Shown here one piece after another: positions 10,583 to 18,194 of a stretch of 64,000 nucleotides of DNA. The stretch lies in the NCBI RefSeq assembly GCF_001042485.2, contig NZ_LBMN02000035.1, forward strand, positions 124,001 through 188,000, read 5' to 3'. Every line of letters starts with the position of its first letter. Position 1 is the first letter of the stretch. Position numbers and translations under genes: made by a program. The notes beneath the pieces are model-generated. The model saw nothing but the letters and a program-made list of their open reading frames with translations. It was not told where the DNA came from and searched no databases. This DNA is from Bacillus paralicheniformis (GTDB lineage Bacteria > Bacillota > Bacilli > Bacillales > Bacillaceae).

Positions 10583-12697
10583 ATGGACAATAAAACACGC
10601 TTTATGCAATTGTATGAGCAAATTAAAAATCCGCAAAACGGCTATTTTTCCCCTGAAGGCATTCCTTATCATTCAGTTGAAACGCTCATATGCGAAGCGC
10701 CTGATTACGGCCATATGACAACATCTGAAGCATACAGTTATTGGCTGTGGCTTGAAGCGATGTACGGCCGATACACACAGGACTGGTCAAAGCTAGAAGC
10801 CGCCTGGGACAATATGGAGAAATATATCATCCCGGTCAATGAAGGCGATGGAAACGAAGAACAGCCGACGATGAACTATTATAACCCCTCAAGCCCTGCC
10901 ACATATGCCGCCGAACACCGCTACCCAGATCTTTATCCTTCGGCTTTGACCGGACAATATCCGGCCGGAAACGATCCGCTTGACAGTGAGCTTAGATCCA
11001 CATACGGAAGCAATGAAACGTATTTAATGCACTGGCTGCTTGATGTCGATAACTGGTATGGATTCGGGAACCTGTTGAACCCATCACACACCGCCGTTTA
11101 TGTGAACACTTACCAGCGCGGTGAACAGGAGTCTGTTTGGGAAACGGTTCCGCACCCCTCTCAAGATAATCAGACGTTTGGAAAACCGAATGAAGGGTTT
11201 ATGAGTCTGTTTACAAAAGAAAATCAGGCTCCTGCCCCGCAATGGCGCTACACTAATGCGACCGACGCCGATGCGCGCGCTGTTCAGGCGATGTACTGGG
11301 CAAGGCAATGGGGCTACAGCAATACTAAGTATTTAGAAAAAGCTAAAAAAATGGGGGACTTTCTCCGTTACGGCATGTATGACAAATACTTTCAAGAGAT
11401 TGGAAGCGCTGCTGACGGCTCGCCTTCCCGCGGAACTGGAAAAAATGCCTGTCATTATTTAATGGCATGGTACACTGCTTGGGGAGGCGGATTGGGACAG
11501 TATGCCAACTGGGCGTGGCGGATCGGTGCGAGTCATGTGCACCAAGGTTATCAAAACCCTGTCGCTTCTTATGCACTGTCAACAGCTGAAGGCGGATTGA
11601 TTCCAAATTCATCCACGGCGCGCAGCGATTGGGAACAGGCGCTGAAAAGGCAGCTTGAACTTTACACATGGCTGCTTTCTTCAGAAGGAGCTGTTGCAGG
11701 CGGCGCCACGAATAGCTGGAACGGCAGCTACAGCGCATATCCGCAGAATGTCAGCACATTTTACGGAATGGCATACACAGAAGCGCCTGTATATCACGAT
11801 CCGCCTTCTAACAATTGGTTCGGGATGCAAGTCTGGCCGCTGGAAAGGGTGGCGGAACTGTATTACATTTTCGCAGAGAAAGGTGACAAATCGTCTGAAA
11901 ACTTCCAAATGGCAAAGCATGTGATTGAAAAATGGATCGCGTATTCGCTTGATTATGTGTTTGTGGGCGAACGGCCTGTTACGGATGAAGAAGGCTATTA
12001 TTTAAATGAAGCGGGAGAACGCGTCCTTGGCGGCCAAAACCCGCAGATCGCCGTACAATCCGATCCAGGCGAGTTTTGGATTCCGGCAAACCTTGAATGG
12101 AGCGGCCAGCCTGATCCGTGGAAGGGATTTGATTCATTTACCGGAAATCCGGCACTGCATGTCACGACGAAGAATCCTTCTCAAGATGTCGGTGTTCTCG
12201 GCAGCTATATTAAAACGCTTGTCTTCTTTGCAGCCGGAACAAAAGCCGAAACCGGCGGCTTTACCGCTCTTGGAAACAAGGCCAAAAACGTGGCAAAAGA
12301 ACTGCTTGATGCAGCATGGAATAAAAATGACGGAATCGGTATCGCAGCAGAGGAAGAACATGAAGATTATATCCGCTACTTTACGAAGGAAGTCTATTTT
12401 CCGAATGGCTGGAGCGGCAAAAACGGGCAGGGCAACACCATTCCTGGTTCCAACACTGTGCCGTCTGATCCGGCAAAGGGCGGTAACGGCGTCTATATCA
12501 GTCATGCCGACCTCCGTCCGAAAATTAAAAACGATCCGATGTGGCCTTATTTGGAAAATAAATATCAGACCTCGTGGAATCCGAATACAGGCAAATGGGA
12601 AAACGGTCTGCCGACTTTTGTGTATCACCGCTTCTGGTCTCAGGTCGATATGGCGACAGCTTACGCTGAGTATGACCGTTTAATCGGAAATGCATAA
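10583..12697 (+). CDS. celB: GH48 cellobiohydrolase (Cel48), no signal peptide visible
   Basis: GH48 enzymes release cellobiose processively from cellulose reducing ends by inversion. The ATG at 10583 follows AAAAGGAGG by 8 nt and gives 704 residues; an upstream in-frame ATG at 10544 has no ribosome site. The catalytic domain begins almost at once (GYFSPEGIPYHSVETL), and TTSEAYSYWLWLEAMYG carries the predicted general acid Glu49. Full-length hallmarks continue to WNPNTGKWENGLPTFVYHRF near the end. There is no hydrophobic signal sequence, no CBM and no dockerin, unlike most GH48 proteins, so the export route is unclear. The frame is the same as that of Cel9, with 25 sense codons and one TAA between them. 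Confidence 0.92.
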   Translation: MDNKTRFMQLYEQIKNPQNGYFSPEGIPYHSVETLICEAPDYGHMTTSEAYSYWLWLEAMYGRYTQDWSKLEAAWDNMEKYIIPVNEGDGNEEQPTMNYYNPSSPATYAAEHRYPDLYPSALTGQYPAGNDPLDSELRSTYGSNETYLMHWLLDVDNWYGFGNLLNPSHTAVYVNTYQRGEQESVWETVPHPSQDNQTFGKPNEGFMSLFTKENQAPAPQWRYTNATDADARAVQAMYWARQWGYSNTKYLEKAKKMGDFLRYGMYDKYFQEIGSAADGSPSRGTGKNACHYLMAWYTAWGGGLGQYANWAWRIGASHVHQGYQNPVASYALSTAEGGLIPNSSTARSDWEQALKRQLELYTWLLSSEGAVAGGATNSWNGSYSAYPQNVSTFYGMAYTEAPVYHDPPSNNWFGMQVWPLERVAELYYIFAEKGDKSSENFQMAKHVIEKWIAYSLDYVFVGERPVTDEEGYYLNEAGERVLGGQNPQIAVQSDPGEFWIPANLEWSGQPDPWKGFDSFTGNPALHVTTKNPSQDVGVLGSYIKTLVFFAAGTKAETGGFTALGNKAKNVAKELLDAAWNKNDGIGIAAEEEHEDYIRYFTKEVYFPNGWSGKNGQGNTIPGSNTVPSDPAKGGNGVYISHADLRPKIKNDPMWPYLENKYQTSWNPNTGKWENGLPTFVYHRFWSQVDMATAYAEYDRLIGNA

Positions 12698-12712
12698 CAA
12701 TCTGTAAGAGAA

Positions 12713-12724
12713 TGTCAGATTGAT
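12713..12724 (+). repeat. Second copy of the 12-mer found at the cellulase promoter
   Basis: TGTCAGATTGAT is identical to 8244-8255. Here it also forms an inverted repeat with an upstream CAATCTG (CAATCTG, 11-nt gap, CAGATTG). It lies just before the terminator that follows Cel48. Confidence 0.4.
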
Positions 12725-12743
12725 ATGCGCTTGAACGTTTGGG

Positions 12744-12771
12744 AAAAGGCGGCGTTCAGCCGCCTTTTTTA
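12744..12771 (+). terminator. Strong terminator between Cel48 and Cel5 genes
   Basis: GGCGGC (12748-12753) and GCCGCC (12759-12764) flank a GTTCA loop and are followed by six T, with four A before the stem. It should cut or reduce transcription into the Cel5 gene, implying partial read-through or a separate promoter; I see no convincing promoter in the remaining 60 nt. Confidence 0.9.
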
Positions 12772-12831
12772 AATTGAGGGATTTTAGCCAGTGTTTTGCA
12801 CGATCATCTAATAAAAAAGGAGTTCAAAAGT

Positions 12832-14175
12832 TTGAGAGAAAAATGGTTAGCCTTGTGTTTAAAGTCGATCATTCTGTTCGTTTTGATCATGGGAACCGTT
12901 CTTTTATCCACAGTTCCGAAAGCTTCGGGAACAAGCGGGCCAGCAAAGCAAGAAAAGCAGAGCATCATCACCCCGGCAGACCTTTTGGAAAACATGAGTC
13001 CCGGATGGAACCTTGGCAACACGCTGGATGCTGTTCCGACAGAAGGCTCTTGGAACAATCCGCCGGTTCGCGAGCATACTTTTGATGATATTCGCGACGC
13101 GGGGTTTAAAAGCGTCCGGATTCCAGTGACATGGGACTCCCACATCGGCAGCGCTCCCGGGTATCTGATCGACACCGCTTGGATGAACCGGGTGGAAGAA
13201 GTGACGGATTGGGCGTTGGAAAGAGAATTTTATGTCGTGTTAAATATTCACCACGATTCTTGGCTATGGATCAGCCGCATGGGAAACAGCCAGCAGGAGA
13301 CATTAGATAAGCTGGGGAAAGTCTGGAAGCAAATTGCCGAGCGTTTTAAAAACAAAAGTGAACGCCTCCTGTTTGAAATCGTCAATGAACCGACTGGAAT
13401 GAACGCATATCAAATGAATCTGCTTAACCGCGAGATGCTGAACATCATCCGTTCGACCGGCGGCAACAACAGCCAGCGGCTCGTGATCGTCGGGGGGCTT
13501 GAAGATAACAAAGATGAATTGCTTCATTCATTTGAACCGCCTGATGATGACCGGATTGTCCTCACATATCACTACTATTCTCCGTGGGATTACGTATCAA
13601 ACTGGTGGGGCCGGACGACTTGGGGATCGGCAGCCGAAATCTCCGAGATGGAGGAGGATATCAAACCGGTTTATGAAAAATTTGTAAGGGAAGGATACCC
13701 GGTTATCATCGGCGAATACGGTACCCTCGGCGCCAATGAAAATCATTCAAAGCGGCTCTATCATGATACGTTTGTCCGCCTTGCCCACAAATATCAAATG
13801 GTCCCGATGTGGTGGGACAACGGGAATGACCAGTTTGACCGGACTGAGAGACAGTGGCGCGATCCTGTTGTTAAAGAGATTGTCATTCAGGCGGGACGCG
13901 GCGTTCCCAATGCGATCATCAAACCGGCAGATCTTTTTATAAAAAAAGGTCAAAACCTCAGCGATCAGACGGTGGACATTCAGCTGACCGGCAATGTGCT
14001 GACCGGCATTTATCAGAAATCCGAACCATTAAAGGAAGGCAGTGATTATACAGTTGATAATGCCGGAAAAACGGTCTCTATTAAGGAATCCTGCTTGGCA
14101 AAGCTGCTGAACGGGTCCGGGCAGCCTGGGGTAAAAGCGCAGCTCACTTTTACGTTTCATAAAGGAGCCAGCTAG
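12832..14175 (+). pseudogene. celC: Secreted GH5 endoglucanase with Ig-like module, truncated by in-frame TAG (Cel5)
   Basis: The TTG at 12832 follows AAAAAAGGAG and starts a signal peptide (LREKWLALC, hydrophobic core, LLSTVPKASG). The GH5 barrel (about residues 40-350) shows GWNLGNTLDA, the general acid E186 in EIVNEPTG and the nucleophile E295 in IIGEYGTLG, fitting subfamily 4 endoglucanases. An Ig-like X2 module follows (DQTVDIQLTGNVLTGIYQ). Translation stops at TAG (14173-14175), but the same frame continues directly into a CBM46. The B. licheniformis enzyme crystallised as BlCel5B was tri-modular (GH5, Ig, CBM46), so this looks like a nonsense mutation, perhaps CAG to TAG, unless it is a sequence error. 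The catalytic module is complete and may still work. Confidence 0.85.
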
Positions 14176-14514
14176 GTTATGGATATCATTCTTTATGATG
14201 ACCCGAAGCTTGAAAAAAGCGAATTCACCGTCAGTCAATCGGCAATCAGCGGTGATCTCAAAATCCCGGCTTCACTGAACGGAACGAAGCTGGCTACGGT
14301 TAAAGGAGTCGTCGATTCTACAGGAAGGCCGGTTCTTGAAGAAGTATGGTCATGGACGCCCTACTTGAACTATGACGAGGATTTTTATGAAAAAGACGGG
14401 GATTTGTATTTGAGAGAGCGGGTTTTAAAGTATTTGAAAAGCGATTCCACCTTTACATTTGAACTGTGGCCGAAAGGCGTCGAGACGGTCGTGAAGGTGA
14501 AAGTCACGCCTTGA
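14176..14514 (+). pseudogene. Detached CBM46 domain of Cel5, in frame after the TAG
   Basis: The 112 codons continue the Cel5 frame without interruption, beginning VMDIILYDDPKLEK and ending VVKVKVTP. The module carries the WSWTPYLNYDEDF segment; the WxW pair is the aromatic element that, as I recall, CBM46 of BlCel5B contributes next to the active-site cleft. By chance AAAGGAG (14160-14166) lies 12 nt before the ATG at 14179, so a 111-residue protein could be translated by reinitiation. It would lack a signal peptide and stay in the cytoplasm, where the function is hard to see. It is most likely a disconnected remnant. Confidence 0.8.
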
Positions 14515-14580
14515 ACGGCCTGCTAATCTCTGAATGGCGCCGTCCATGGATCTTCTTTATGAAAGCAGGGAAGAATAACG

Positions 14581-15765
14581 ATGACGAAAAAGTTTTTTTT
14601 GACACTGCTGATACCGTTTTTGCTTGCGCTTTCCGCCATTCAGTTTGGCAATCCCCGGCCGGCACTAGCCGCGTCTCCTTTTGTTGAGACATCCGGAACA
14701 TCGTTCATTTTAAATGGAAAAGACTTTTATTTTGCCGGGACGAATAACTATTATTTCCATTATAAATCTAAAAAAATGGTCGACGATGTGTTCGAAGATA
14801 TGAAAGCGATGAAATTGAAAGTGATCCGCATCTGGGGATTTCTTGACGGCCAGCCGCAGGAAAATACCGTCATGCAGCCAAAGCCGGGCATATATGATGA
14901 ATCAGGCTTTTCAAAGCTTGACTATGCCATCTATAAAGCGGGACAGACAGGGATAAAACTAGTCATCCCTTTTGTGAACAACTGGGATGATTTCGGCGGA
15001 ATGAATCAATATGTCAGGTGGTTTCAGGCGGATGGACATGACGCCTTTTATACTCATCCGGACATTAAAGAGGCGTATAAAAATTATGTATCCTATATGC
15101 TGAACCGAGTCAACACATATAATGGCGTCAAATATAAAGATGATCCCGCGATTATGGCGTGGGAGCTTGCCAATGAACCAAGGGTCCAGTCTGACAGAAC
15201 CGGAAATACACTTGTCGAATGGGCGGATGAGATGAGCGAATTTATTAAATCCATTGATCAGAACCATCTTGTAGCAGTTGGAGATGAAGGATTTTATCAT
15301 ATAGAAGGGCACCCTGATTGGCATTACAGCGGCGGAGAAGGTGTGGATTGGAAAAGGCTGACTGCTCTTAAGCATATTGATTACGGCACATATCACCTCT
15401 ATCCGGATCATTGGGGCAAAACGGCCGAATGGGGAAATCAGTGGATCACAGACCATATTTGCGATGGAAAAGAAATCGGCAAGCCGGTCGTTTTAGAAGA
15501 GTACGGCTATCAGGATAAGTCCAGAAGGGACGACGTCTACAGAACATGGCTTGAACTCATAGAAAAGCAGGGCGGAGCGGGCAGCCAATTTTGGATTTTG
15601 ACCGGTATTCAGGATGACGGGACCCTTTATCCGGATTATGACGGTTTTCGGATCGTTTATCCGAGCTCTGCCGCTTCTGTCATTTCAGAACATGCGAAGC
15701 GGATGAATGAAAAATCATCCGCTTCCGAAATGCGTCAGACTAAACGCTGTCATGATTTGCAATAA
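14581..15765 (+). CDS. celD: Secreted GH5 beta-mannanase (mannan endo-1,4-beta-mannosidase)
   Basis: The enzyme would cleave internal beta-1,4 bonds of mannan or glucomannan. The 394-residue product opens with a clear signal peptide (MTKKFFLTLLIPFLLALSAI, cleavage near ALA-A). The catalytic domain begins at SFILNGKDFYFAGTNNYYF, a start typical of GH5 mannanases related to subfamily 7. The general acid is E199 in WELANEPR and the nucleophile E307 in VVLEEYGYQ. No binding module follows; the tail RQTKRCHDLQ looks unstructured. Its last codons overlap the -35 box of the rimP promoter, marking the island edge. The ribosome site is modest (AGGGAAG). It could instead act on cellulose, but the motifs favour mannan. 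The symbol is from memory. Confidence 0.85.
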   Translation: MTKKFFLTLLIPFLLALSAIQFGNPRPALAASPFVETSGTSFILNGKDFYFAGTNNYYFHYKSKKMVDDVFEDMKAMKLKVIRIWGFLDGQPQENTVMQPKPGIYDESGFSKLDYAIYKAGQTGIKLVIPFVNNWDDFGGMNQYVRWFQADGHDAFYTHPDIKEAYKNYVSYMLNRVNTYNGVKYKDDPAIMAWELANEPRVQSDRTGNTLVEWADEMSEFIKSIDQNHLVAVGDEGFYHIEGHPDWHYSGGEGVDWKRLTALKHIDYGTYHLYPDHWGKTAEWGNQWITDHICDGKEIGKPVVLEEYGYQDKSRRDDVYRTWLELIEKQGGAGSQFWILTGIQDDGTLYPDYDGFRIVYPSSAASVISEHAKRMNEKSSASEMRQTKRCHDLQ

Positions 15766-15785
15766 AAATATGGTTATGGTATAGT
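15757..15785 (+). promoter_or_regulatory. Sigma-A promoter of the rimP-nusA operon
   Basis: TTGCAA (15757-15762), 17 nt, TATAGT (15780-15785). The -35 consists of the last two sense codons of the mannanase gene. Confidence 0.7.
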
Positions 15786-15958
15786 TTTATTGGAAATGCT
15801 AACGATAGCCGAGGCGAAGAGTGGGGAAACCCGCTCTTTTGTATTGAACAGGCAATTTTGTCTCGACATGTTCATCGTTTTTTCTAAAATCCCCTGCTTT
15901 TGAAGCAGGGTTTTTACGAGGGAGCTGATGAATGGGAGCCTGCACAAGGAGGAAAAGT
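15786..15958 (+). promoter_or_regulatory. rimP-nusA leader with two hairpins, the second an intrinsic terminator
   Basis: Hairpin 1 has arms GAGTGGG (15819-15825) and CCCGCTC (15830-15836) closed by a GAAA loop and followed by TTTT. Hairpin 2 has arms CCCTGCTT (15892-15899) and AAGCAGGG (15903-15910), followed by five T, a standard terminator upstream of the first gene. In B. subtilis, NusA-dependent termination in this leader is reported to autoregulate the operon; the same architecture is seen here. Confidence 0.75.
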
Positions 15959-16432
15959 ATGAGTAACAAAGTGATCGATACCGTCAGCGAAATGGTCCAG
16001 CCTATACTAGACAATCTTCAGCTTGAACTCGTTGACATCGAATTTGTCAAGGAAGGTCCGAGCTGGTTTCTTCGCGTGTTTATTGATTCAGATGACGGCG
16101 TGGACATCGAGGAATGTGCCAAGGTTAGCGAAGCTCTTAGTGAAAAGCTCGACGAGGCTGATCCGATCAAGCAAAACTATTTTCTTGAAGTATCGTCACC
16201 TGGAGCTGAGAGGCCTTTAAAGAAAGAAGCCGATTTCATGAAAGCGCTCGGAAAAAACGTATATATTAAAACGTACGAACCTATTGAAGGCAATAAAGAG
16301 TTTGAAGGCGAGCTTTCCGCATTTGACGGTGAAAACGTGGAAGTCGCGGTGATGATCAAAACGCGCCGGAAAACGATCAATATTCCATATGATAAAGTAG
16401 CCAAAGCAAGGCTGGCTGTTTCGTTCAATTAA
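15959..16432 (+). CDS. rimP: Ribosome maturation factor RimP
   Basis: RimP helps assemble the 30S subunit. The ATG at 15959 follows AAGGAGGAAAAG, giving 157 residues as in B. subtilis; an upstream in-frame ATG at 15932 would add nine residues without a good ribosome site. The N-terminal alpha/beta domain shows [20 protein letters not shown] and [11 protein letters not shown], and the C-terminal SH3-like domain follows. It is the first gene of the nusA-infB operon and ends 31 nt before nusA. Confidence 0.97.
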   Translation: MSNKVIDTVSEMVQPILDNLQLELVDIEFVKEGPSWFLRVFIDSDDGVDIEECAKVSEALSEKLDEADPIKQNYFLEVSSPGAERPLKKEADFMKALGKNVYIKTYEPIEGNKEFEGELSAFDGENVEVAVMIKTRRKTINIPYDKVAKARLAVSFN

Positions 16433-16463
16433 TTTTTGACTGTTTAAGGGGGAAACCATAAAC

Positions 16464-17582
16464 ATGAGTAGTGAGTTGTTAGATGCCCTGACTGTTCTTG
16501 AAAAAGAAAAGGGAATCAGTAAGGACATTATTATTGAAGCAATTGAAGCTGCGCTCATTTCCGCTTATAAGCGGAACTTCAACCAGGCGCAGAACGTCAG
16601 GGTAGATTTAAATCGCGACACCGGTTCAATCCGCGTTTTCGCCCGCAAAGATGTCGTGGATGAAGTATATGATCCGCGCCTTGAAATCTCGATTGAAGAT
16701 GCCGTAAACATCAATCCGAACTACATTGTCGGAGATGTCGTGGAAATCGAAGTGACGCCGAAGGATTTCGGCCGCATCGCTGCCCAGACGGCAAAGCAGG
16801 TCGTGACTCAGCGCGTCCGCGAAGCGGAGCGCGGCGTCATCTATTCTGAATTCATCGATCGCGAAGAAGATATCATGACAGGCATCGTTCAGCGGATCGA
16901 CAATAAGTTCATCTATGTCTCTTTAGGAAAAATCGAGGCCCTTCTGCCGGTTTCAGAACAGATGCCGAATGAAGTCTACAAGCCCCATGACCGGATCAAA
17001 GTGTTCATTACAAAAGTCGAAAAAACGACGAAGGGTCCGCAGATTTACGTTTCAAGAACTCATCCAGGTTTATTAAAACGTCTCTTTGAAATCGAAGTCC
17101 CGGAAATTTACGATGGAACGGTCGAGCTCAAATCCGTGGCGAGAGAAGCGGGAGACCGCTCGAAGATTTCCGTGCGCACGGATAATCCCGACATCGATCC
17201 CGTCGGCGCCTGCGTCGGACCGAAGGGTCAGCGCGTTCAGGCGATCGTCAATGAATTGAAAGGCGAGAAAATTGATATTGTTCATTGGTCAAACGATCCG
17301 GTTGAATTCGTCGCCAATGCGCTGAGCCCTTCAAAAGTGCTCGACGTCATCGTCAATGAAGAGGATAAGGCGACAACGGTTGTCGTTCCTGACTACCAGC
17401 TGTCGCTCGCCATCGGAAAAAGAGGTCAAAACGCCCGCCTGGCAGCCAAGCTGACAAGCTGGAAGATCGATATTAAAAGCGAAACAGATGCAAGAGAGCT
17501 TGGAATTTATCCAAGGGAGCTTGAAGAAGAGGAGCCGGAAGAGCTTTTCTTTGAAAGCGAAACTCCAGAATCGGATGAATAA
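16464..17582 (+). CDS. nusA: Transcription termination/elongation factor NusA
   Basis: NusA binds RNA polymerase and nascent RNA, promoting pausing and intrinsic termination. The 372-residue protein has the N-terminal polymerase-binding domain (to about 130), an S1 domain (DIMTGIVQRIDNKFIYVSLG, about 135-200), then two KH domains (PVGACVGPKGQRVQAIVNEL and SLAIGKRGQNARLAAKL). The acidic tail EEEEPEELFFESE is short, as in other Bacilli, without the E. coli C-terminal repeats. Its abundance probably feeds back on the terminator in the operon leader. Confidence 0.98.
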   Translation: MSSELLDALTVLEKEKGISKDIIIEAIEAALISAYKRNFNQAQNVRVDLNRDTGSIRVFARKDVVDEVYDPRLEISIEDAVNINPNYIVGDVVEIEVTPKDFGRIAAQTAKQVVTQRVREAERGVIYSEFIDREEDIMTGIVQRIDNKFIYVSLGKIEALLPVSEQMPNEVYKPHDRIKVFITKVEKTTKGPQIYVSRTHPGLLKRLFEIEVPEIYDGTVELKSVAREAGDRSKISVRTDNPDIDPVGACVGPKGQRVQAIVNELKGEKIDIVHWSNDPVEFVANALSPSKVLDVIVNEEDKATTVVVPDYQLSLAIGKRGQNARLAAKLTSWKIDIKSETDARELGIYPRELEEEEPEELFFESETPESDE

Positions 17583-17595
17583 GAGGTGACCTTTG

Positions 17596-17868
17596 GTGAA
17601 AAGCCGAAAGAAGATCCCGCTTAGAAAATGCGTCGTAACAGGGGAAATGAAGCCTAAAAAGGAGCTCATCCGCGTCGTCCGTTCGAAAGAAGGGGAAGTT
17701 TCCGTAGACCCGACCGGCAAGAAAAACGGCCGGGGAGCCTACCTTACTCTTGATAAAGACGTCATTTTAACTGCAAAAAAGAAAAACAGCTTAGCAAATC
17801 AGCTTCAAGCACAGATTGATGATCAGATTTTTGATGAACTGCTGGAACTGGCGGAAAAGGAGAATTAG
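17596..17868 (+). CDS. rnpM: RNase P modulator RnpM (YlxR)
   Basis: This is a small basic RNA-binding protein of the YlxR family, recently linked to the RNase P RNA in B. subtilis; that role is from memory. GTG at 17596 lies 7 nt from AGAGGTGA and gives 90 residues; an adjacent TTG at 17593 is closer than normal. Family signature KKIPLRKCVVTGEMKPKKEL is at the N-terminus and KKNGRGAYLTLD follows. The gene lies between nusA and ylxQ in the conserved operon. Confidence 0.93.
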   Translation: MKSRKKIPLRKCVVTGEMKPKKELIRVVRSKEGEVSVDPTGKKNGRGAYLTLDKDVILTAKKKNSLANQLQAQIDDQIFDELLELAEKEN

Positions 17869-17872
17869 ATAA

Positions 17873-18175
17873 ATGTCGGAATCAGAATGGTTTTCCTTGC
17901 TGGGTCTGGCGAATCGAGCTCGAAAGGTCGTGTCCGGAGAAGACCTGGTTGTGAAAGAAATCAGGCATTCGCGCGCAAAGCTTGTTTTGCTTGCAGACGA
18001 CGCATCGGCTAACACGGAGAAAAAAGTAACCGACAAATGCAGGCACTACGATGTACCGGTGAAAAAAGTCGGAGATCGTATGCTTTTGGGCCGTTCAATC
18101 GGCAAAGAATCCCGTGTGGTTGTTGCTGTCACTGATCAAGGTTTTGCGAATACGTTGCTCCGAAAGCTCGATTAA
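17873..18175 (+). CDS. ylxQ: L7Ae-family K-turn-binding protein YlxQ
   Basis: The 100-residue protein belongs to the L7Ae/L30e/S12e/Gadd45 family, which binds kink-turn RNA. The pattern [20 protein letters not shown] and [17 protein letters not shown] is typical. It starts 5 nt after rnpM at ATG 17873, with AAAAGGAGA upstream inside rnpM. Its exact cellular target is not established by the sequence. Confidence 0.93.
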   Translation: MSESEWFSLLGLANRARKVVSGEDLVVKEIRHSRAKLVLLADDASANTEKKVTDKCRHYDVPVKKVGDRMLLGRSIGKESRVVVAVTDQGFANTLLRKLD

Positions 18176-18194
18176 TTTTTTTGGGGGTGAACGA

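Noticed and set aside
12006..12683. 225-codon open frame inside the Cel48 gene
   Set aside because: It is an out-of-frame shadow of a gene with recognisable GH48 motifs; composition is Arg/Lys-rich as expected of a shifted frame.
8155..15765. Mobile element carrying the cellulase cluster
   Set aside because: No transposase, integrase, tRNA or long terminal repeat is visible at either edge; acquisition may be old or by homologous exchange.
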